From the NCBI RefSeq assembly GCF_016863655.1, contig NZ_BOPH01000025.1:19902-83901 (forward strand): a stretch of DNA of 64,000 nucleotides. The letters run 5' to 3'. Each line of letters begins with the position of its first letter. The first letter of the stretch is position 1. This stretch comes from Virgisporangium ochraceum. GTDB lineage: Bacteria > Actinomycetota > Actinomycetes > Mycobacteriales > Micromonosporaceae. The notes beneath the pieces were generated by a model. It was not told the DNA's origin and searched no databases. It saw only the letters and a list, made by a program, of their open reading frames with translations. A program made the translations under genes and the position numbers. Shown in pieces: positions 60,765 to 64,000 of the stretch.

Positions 60765-62531
60765 ATGAAACGGCTGGCCCTGGCTGCGTTAGCCACCGTA
60801 TCCGTGCTGCTCACGGCGTCCGGCCATGCTCACGCCGGTCCCAAAGAAACAGCCGGCGGCGTCGCGAAGACCCCGACCGCGACGGGCACCGGCGGTGCGG
60901 CGGCGACCGTCGACCTGGCCGGTACGCGCGCGGCGGTCGACGTGCTGCGGGCCGGCGGCAACGCGGTCGACGCGGCCGTCGCGGCCGCGGCGGTGCTCGG
61001 GGTCGTCGAGCCGTTCTCGTGCGGCATCGGCGGCGGCGGGTTCATGGTGGTCTACCGGGCGAAGGACCGCTCGGTGCACACGATCGACAGCCGCGAGACG
61101 GCGCCGGCGGCGATGCGGCCCGACTCGTTCCGGGAGAACGGCGCGGTGCTGCCGTTCAACGACGCGCGGTACAGCGGGCTGTCGGCCGGCGTGCCCGGCA
61201 CCGTGCGGGGGTGGCAGGAGGCGCTGCGCCGGTTCGGCAGCCGGTCGTTCGGGTCGTTGATGCTGCCGGCGATCCGGGCGGCCGCCGGTGGGTTCGAGGT
61301 CGACCAGACGTTCGCCGACCAGACCACCGCCAACGTCCCCTGGTTCGACGACATCACGTCGACCCGCGACCTGTACCTCGACGACGACGGCACCGCACCC
61401 GACGTCGGCACCACGTTCCGCAACCCCGACCTGGCCCGCACCTACGCCGCGCTGGCCCTCTTCGGCCCCGGCGCGTTCTACCGCGGCCCGATCGCCGACG
61501 CGATGGCGCGCGCGGTCGCCGCCCCGCCGGTCGCACCGGGCGCCGACCACGTGTGGCGGCCCGGCCTCCTCACCGCCGCCGACCTGCAGAGCTACCAGGC
61601 GCTGCGCCGTGACCCGACGCGCAGCGACTACCGCGGCCTGCAGATCTACAGCATGGGGCCGCCGTCGAGCGGCGGCAGCACCGTGGGCGAGGCACTGAAC
61701 ATCCTCGACGCGCTGCCGACGACCGGCTGGCACGAGTACCTCGAGTCGACCCGCTACGCGTTCGCCGACCGCAACGCCTACGTCGCCGACCCGGCGTACG
61801 CCGACGTGCCGCTGCGCGGGCTACTGTCCGACGGGTTCGCCGCGACGCGGGCCGCGCTGGTCACCGACCGGGCGTCGACGTCGCCGGTGGCACCCGGCGA
61901 CCCGTACCCGTTCGAGGGCCGGGTCGCGCCCGGTCCGGCCGCCACCGCCGAGACCGCGTCGCCGCCGGCGTCGTCGACCACGCACCTGACCGTCGCCGAC
62001 AAGTGGGGCAACGTCGTCTCGTACACGTTCACGATCGAGTCCACCGGCGGCAACGGCATCGTCGTCCCCGGCTACGGGTTCCTGCTGAACAACGAGCTGA
62101 CCGACTTCAACATCGACTCCACGACCCACCCCAACCGGGCCGAGGGCGGCAAGCGCCCGCGCAGCTCGATGGCGCCGACGATCGTCCTGCGCGACGACCG
62201 GCCCGTCCTGGCGCTGGGCTCCCCCGGCGGCGCGACGATCATCACGACCGTCGCCCAGATCCTGTTCGACCGGTACGCGCTGGGCACCGACCTGCCGGCC
62301 GCGGTCGCCGCACCCCGGTTCAGCCAGCGCAACACCGCCTCGACCGCGGTGGAACCGGCCGCTCTGACCCTGCCGGTGGCGGCCGACCTGATCGCGCGGG
62401 GGCACCGGCTCACCGCGGGTGCGGAGATCGGCGCCGCCACCGCGATCGAGTTCGGCCCGCGGGGACGGATGCTGGCGGTGGCCGAACCGGTCCGCCGGGG
62501 CGGCGGCTCGGCGGCGGTCGTCCGCCGCTGA
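60765..62531 (+). CDS. ggt: Gamma-glutamyltransferase
   Basis: A 588-residue Ntn-type enzyme precursor. The signal peptide ends GHAHAGPK. The large subunit has RAGGNAVDAAVAAAAVLGVVEP and GIGGGGFMVVYRAKD. The self-processing site is SSTTHLTVADKWGN, with the new N-terminal threonine near residue 406. The small subunit ends with GSPGGATIITTVAQIL and ends near 588. It cleaves gamma-glutamyl bonds, for example of glutathione-like thiols, outside the cell. ATG start with GAGGAGG upstream. Confidence 0.92.
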   Translation: MKRLALAALATVSVLLTASGHAHAGPKETAGGVAKTPTATGTGGAAATVDLAGTRAAVDVLRAGGNAVDAAVAAAAVLGVVEPFSCGIGGGGFMVVYRAKDRSVHTIDSRETAPAAMRPDSFRENGAVLPFNDARYSGLSAGVPGTVRGWQEALRRFGSRSFGSLMLPAIRAAAGGFEVDQTFADQTTANVPWFDDITSTRDLYLDDDGTAPDVGTTFRNPDLARTYAALALFGPGAFYRGPIADAMARAVAAPPVAPGADHVWRPGLLTAADLQSYQALRRDPTRSDYRGLQIYSMGPPSSGGSTVGEALNILDALPTTGWHEYLESTRYAFADRNAYVADPAYADVPLRGLLSDGFAATRAALVTDRASTSPVAPGDPYPFEGRVAPGPAATAETASPPASSTTHLTVADKWGNVVSYTFTIESTGGNGIVVPGYGFLLNNELTDFNIDSTTHPNRAEGGKRPRSSMAPTIVLRDDRPVLALGSPGGATIITTVAQILFDRYALGTDLPAAVAAPRFSQRNTASTAVEPAALTLPVAADLIARGHRLTAGAEIGAATAIEFGPRGRMLAVAEPVRRGGGSAAVVRR

Positions 62532-62572
62532 CGGGTCCCGCTGCCCCCGGACACTGAACCATCGGGCGACTT

Positions 62573-62623
62573 CCGGGCACGGAGGCACCTCACCGTCGGC
62601 GGTAGAGGTACCTCCGTGCCCGG
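62573..62623. terminator. Bidirectional terminator
   Basis: CCGGGCACGGAGGCACCTC (62573-62591) pairs with its near-perfect complement at 62605-62623 (one mismatch), with a 13-base loop, between the convergent ggt and thioredoxin genes. Confidence 0.8.
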
Positions 62624-62641
62624 ACGTTCGGGGTCGACGGA

Positions 62642-62965
62642 TCAGATCAGCTCGTCGATGGCCTTGCGCAGCGAGGCCTTCGGCTTGGCGCCGATGCTCG
62701 TCCCGACGACCTCGCCCTGGCGGAACATCAGCAGCGTCGGCATCGACATCACGCCGTAGGTACGCACCGCCTCGGGGTTGGTGTCGGCGTCGATCTTGGC
62801 GATGACCAGCTTGTCGCCGTACTCCTCGGCCAGCTCGCCCAGGCTCTTCGAGATCATGACGCAGGGCTTGCACCACTCCGCCCAGAAGTCGACGACGACC
62901 GGCTTGTCGTTGCCGAGCACCACCTCTTGGAAGGTGGCATCGGTGACGGTGACGACGGTGCTCAT
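62642..62965 (-). CDS. Thioredoxin (WCKPC active site)
   Basis: A 107-residue thioredoxin fold. The N-terminal strand VTDATFQEVVLGNDKPVVVDF leads to FWAEWCKPCVMI (C32, C35), then IDADTNPEAVRTYGVMSMPTLLMF with the cis-proline. The usual WCGPC glycine is lysine here, which should shift its redox potential. The ATG at 62965 overlaps the MerR stop by four bases. MerR genes next to a thioredoxin gene in actinobacteria suggest a thiol-stress response (inference). Confidence 0.88.
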   Translation of the reverse strand: MSTVVTVTDATFQEVVLGNDKPVVVDFWAEWCKPCVMISKSLGELAEEYGDKLVIAKIDADTNPEAVRTYGVMSMPTLLMFRQGEVVGTSIGAKPKASLRKAIDELI

Positions 62966-63348
62966 GATTCTCCTCTGGCTCTTGACTCGCTGGATCTGGT
63001 CTCGATCGCGCTGTCCAGCTGGGCGCGCAGGTGGCTCCGGACGGTCGTGAGACGGTCGACGCACTCGTCGACCTCGGCCAGCTTGCGGCGCAGAACGGCC
63101 ACCGAGTCCGGGCAGACGTCGCCGGAGTCGTTGCCGGCCCGGAGACACTCGACGAACGGACGGATGTCGTCCAGGTCGAAGCCGACCGCGAGCAGAGCCC
63201 GGATCTCGCGGACCACCCGCAGCTCGGCCTCGGCGTACGTGCGGTACCCGCTGGCCGTGCGGTGCGGGCGGAGCAGCCCGTTGGCCTCGTAGTAACGCAA
63301 CGACCGGGCGCTGACGCCGGTGCGCCCGGCCAGCTCGCCGATCAGCAT
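62962..63348 (-). CDS. MerR-family transcriptional regulator
   Basis: A 128-residue regulator: IGELAGRTGVSARSLRYYEANGLLRPHRTASGYRTY is the MerR DNA-binding domain (quoted in two overlapping parts of the same stretch, residues 3-38), followed by a dimerisation helix and a C-terminal DVCPDS. A single cysteine there could sense a thiol or oxidant. The ATG at 63348 has a GTG one codon before it. It is the first gene of a two-gene operon with thioredoxin, and a MerR-type operator lies upstream. Confidence 0.86.
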   Translation of the reverse strand: MLIGELAGRTGVSARSLRYYEANGLLRPHRTASGYRTYAEAELRVVREIRALLAVGFDLDDIRPFVECLRAGNDSGDVCPDSVAVLRRKLAEVDECVDRLTTVRSHLRAQLDSAIETRSSESRARGES

Positions 63349-63382
63349 CACGACCCACTCCTTCGTCCACCGCAACGCTAAA

Positions 63383-63402
63383 CCTTGCCACCGGCGTCAA
63401 GG
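63383..63402 (-). promoter_or_regulatory. MerR operator in the thioredoxin operon promoter
   Basis: On the minus strand CCTTG-10-CAAGG forms an inverted repeat of the type placed in a long-spacer (19-20 base) MerR promoter, 35-54 bases before the regulator start. Confidence 0.6.
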
Positions 63403-63569
63403 CAACGCCCTGCCGATAGTGGGCACGTGTGCTCCGCCACGGTTCTCCGCCTTGGCCTCTGCCCGGGCCGGGGACGCGGTGCCCGAAAGGGTCGGGTTCC
63501 CGTCGGACCGGTGTGCCAGCATCAGGCTTTCACGGGTCGAAAAAGACATTTCCGCGCCCCGGGTATCGA

Positions 63570-63641
63570 CAACTAGTTGAATTGGCAAGTAACATTGCCT
63601 CTCGGGCCGACCGCCTTCCCCCGTGGGTGGTCGGCCCTTTT
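63570..63641 (+). ncRNA. Candidate small RNA or attenuator
   Basis: Three elements follow each other: CAACTAGTTG (63570-63579), a GGCAA-6-TTGCC hairpin (63584-63599) and GGGCCGACC ... GGTCGGCCC (63604-63612 with 63629-63637) followed by TTTT. The last is a rho-independent-type terminator on the plus strand with no gene before it. It could end a small RNA or form a leader for the gene at 63733. The rest of 63349-63732 holds no supported gene. Confidence 0.4.
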
Positions 63642-63732
63642 GCATGCACGCATTTGCACGCTTTCGACGGTTACCTACCGTTACCTTCTTCGATACCTTT
63701 ACGGTCTTGTCGCCGGTGTTAGCGTTGCGGCG

Positions 63733-64000
63733 ATGCCTGAATCCCCTTCTCGTTCGGGAGGGCCCGCCGACGCCGATGGCCAGCGGGCCAACGAGTCCCC
63801 GTGGGGCACGCCCCCGTCGGCTGCGCGCCCCGAGCAGCCCGACCAAGCGGCCGGCACCGCTCCGGCCGGTACCGGTCCCGCTGGCTCGGGTCCGGGCGGC
63901 TCGGGTCCGGGCGGCGCTGGTCCGGGCGGCGCTGGTCCGGGCGGCGCTGGTCCGGGCGGCGCTGGTCCGGGCGGCGCTGGTCCGGGCAGCGCCCACCCGT
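63733..64000 (+). CDS. Start of a Gly/Pro/Ala-rich protein, cut by window edge
   Basis: Only the first 89 codons are visible. MPESPSRSGGPADADGQRAN leads to a repeat region of GPGGA pentapeptides encoded by a 15-bp tandem repeat (GGTCCGGGCGGCGCT, five copies from about 63911). No domain is reached, so the function is open; such tails often precede a membrane helix in actinobacterial envelope proteins such as LytR-CpsA-Psr or trypsin-type proteins. ATG start without a strong ribosome site. Confidence 0.6.
   Translation, partial: MPESPSRSGGPADADGQRANESPWGTPPSAARPEQPDQAAGTAPAGTGPAGSGPGGSGPGGAGPGGAGPGGAGPGGAGPGGAGPGSAHP

Noticed and set aside
63397..63996. 199-codon minus-strand frame with AARTS repeats
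   Set aside because: It is the complement of the GPGGA repeat gene and of the hairpin region; no family features.

Overview
The window is high-GC chromosomal DNA from an actinobacterium. Supporting evidence: GTG and TTG starts, leaderless genes, an F420-type luciferase-like oxidoreductase next to a PPOX-class F420 enzyme, a SARP/AfsR regulator, a class F sortase, a Septum_form protein and an Rv3032-like glycosyltransferase. The overall style fits Pseudonocardiales or Micromonosporales better than Streptomyces, but the sequence alone does not settle the order. I see no tRNA, rRNA, CRISPR array, transposase, integrase or phage gene.

Layout. 1-9.3 kb: partial YesL/DUF624 protein, a GMC alcohol oxidase-aldehyde dehydrogenase pair, a NAPE-PLD-like metallo-hydrolase, an 11-copy 17-bp tandem repeat, a VOC protein, a hotdog protein, a divergent TetR-alpha/beta hydrolase pair and a phosphoesterase. 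9.4-18.6 kb: a NicO nickel/cobalt permease, two DUF4331 secreted proteins flanking a TPR lipid- or membrane-anchored protein, a small anchored protein, a pseudokinase and two small membrane proteins. 18.7-20.9 kb: a membrane protein that looks like the FtsK membrane domain joined to a Septum_form domain, without a motor. 20.9-26.8 kb: alpha-glucoside use (GH13 glucosidase plus a binding protein and two permeases, no ATPase). 27-33 kb: a sortase F-DUF4397 pair, a GH63-type glucosidase and a GT4 enzyme. 33.4-40 kb: a hypothetical protein, a GAF histidine kinase, a methyltransferase-TetR pair and a SARP regulator. 40-44.7 kb: lactonase-phosphoesterase-FKBP operon, a class III aminotransferase and two F420 enzymes. 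44.7-51.8 kb: four secreted proteins for plant polymer or sugar breakdown (ricin/FN3 sugar dehydrogenase, SMP-30 lactonase, CE1 esterase with ricin domain, double esterase) with LacI-type operator candidates. 51.8-56.4 kb: a truncated flippase, a two-component group and a PrsW protease. 56.6-64 kb: NnrD, a histidine phosphatase, a 72-aa calcium-motif protein, an MMPL transporter, gamma-glutamyltransferase, a thioredoxin-MerR operon and the start of a Gly/Pro-rich protein.

The strongest non-gene signal is an iterated 14-bp palindrome, consensus GGAAAGCGCTTTCC. At least 18 recognisable copies lie in the first 20.7 kb, most inside genes, and no comparable full copy was found by eye in the remaining 43 kb. 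A second palindrome (GTCCACNGTGGAC) clusters at 10.8-17 kb. A 78-bp inverted-repeat element occurs twice (33277 and 56408) with identical length and near-identical ends. Several genes end in short tandem duplications that overlap or abut the stop codon. All positions and counts were read by eye; no search was run.
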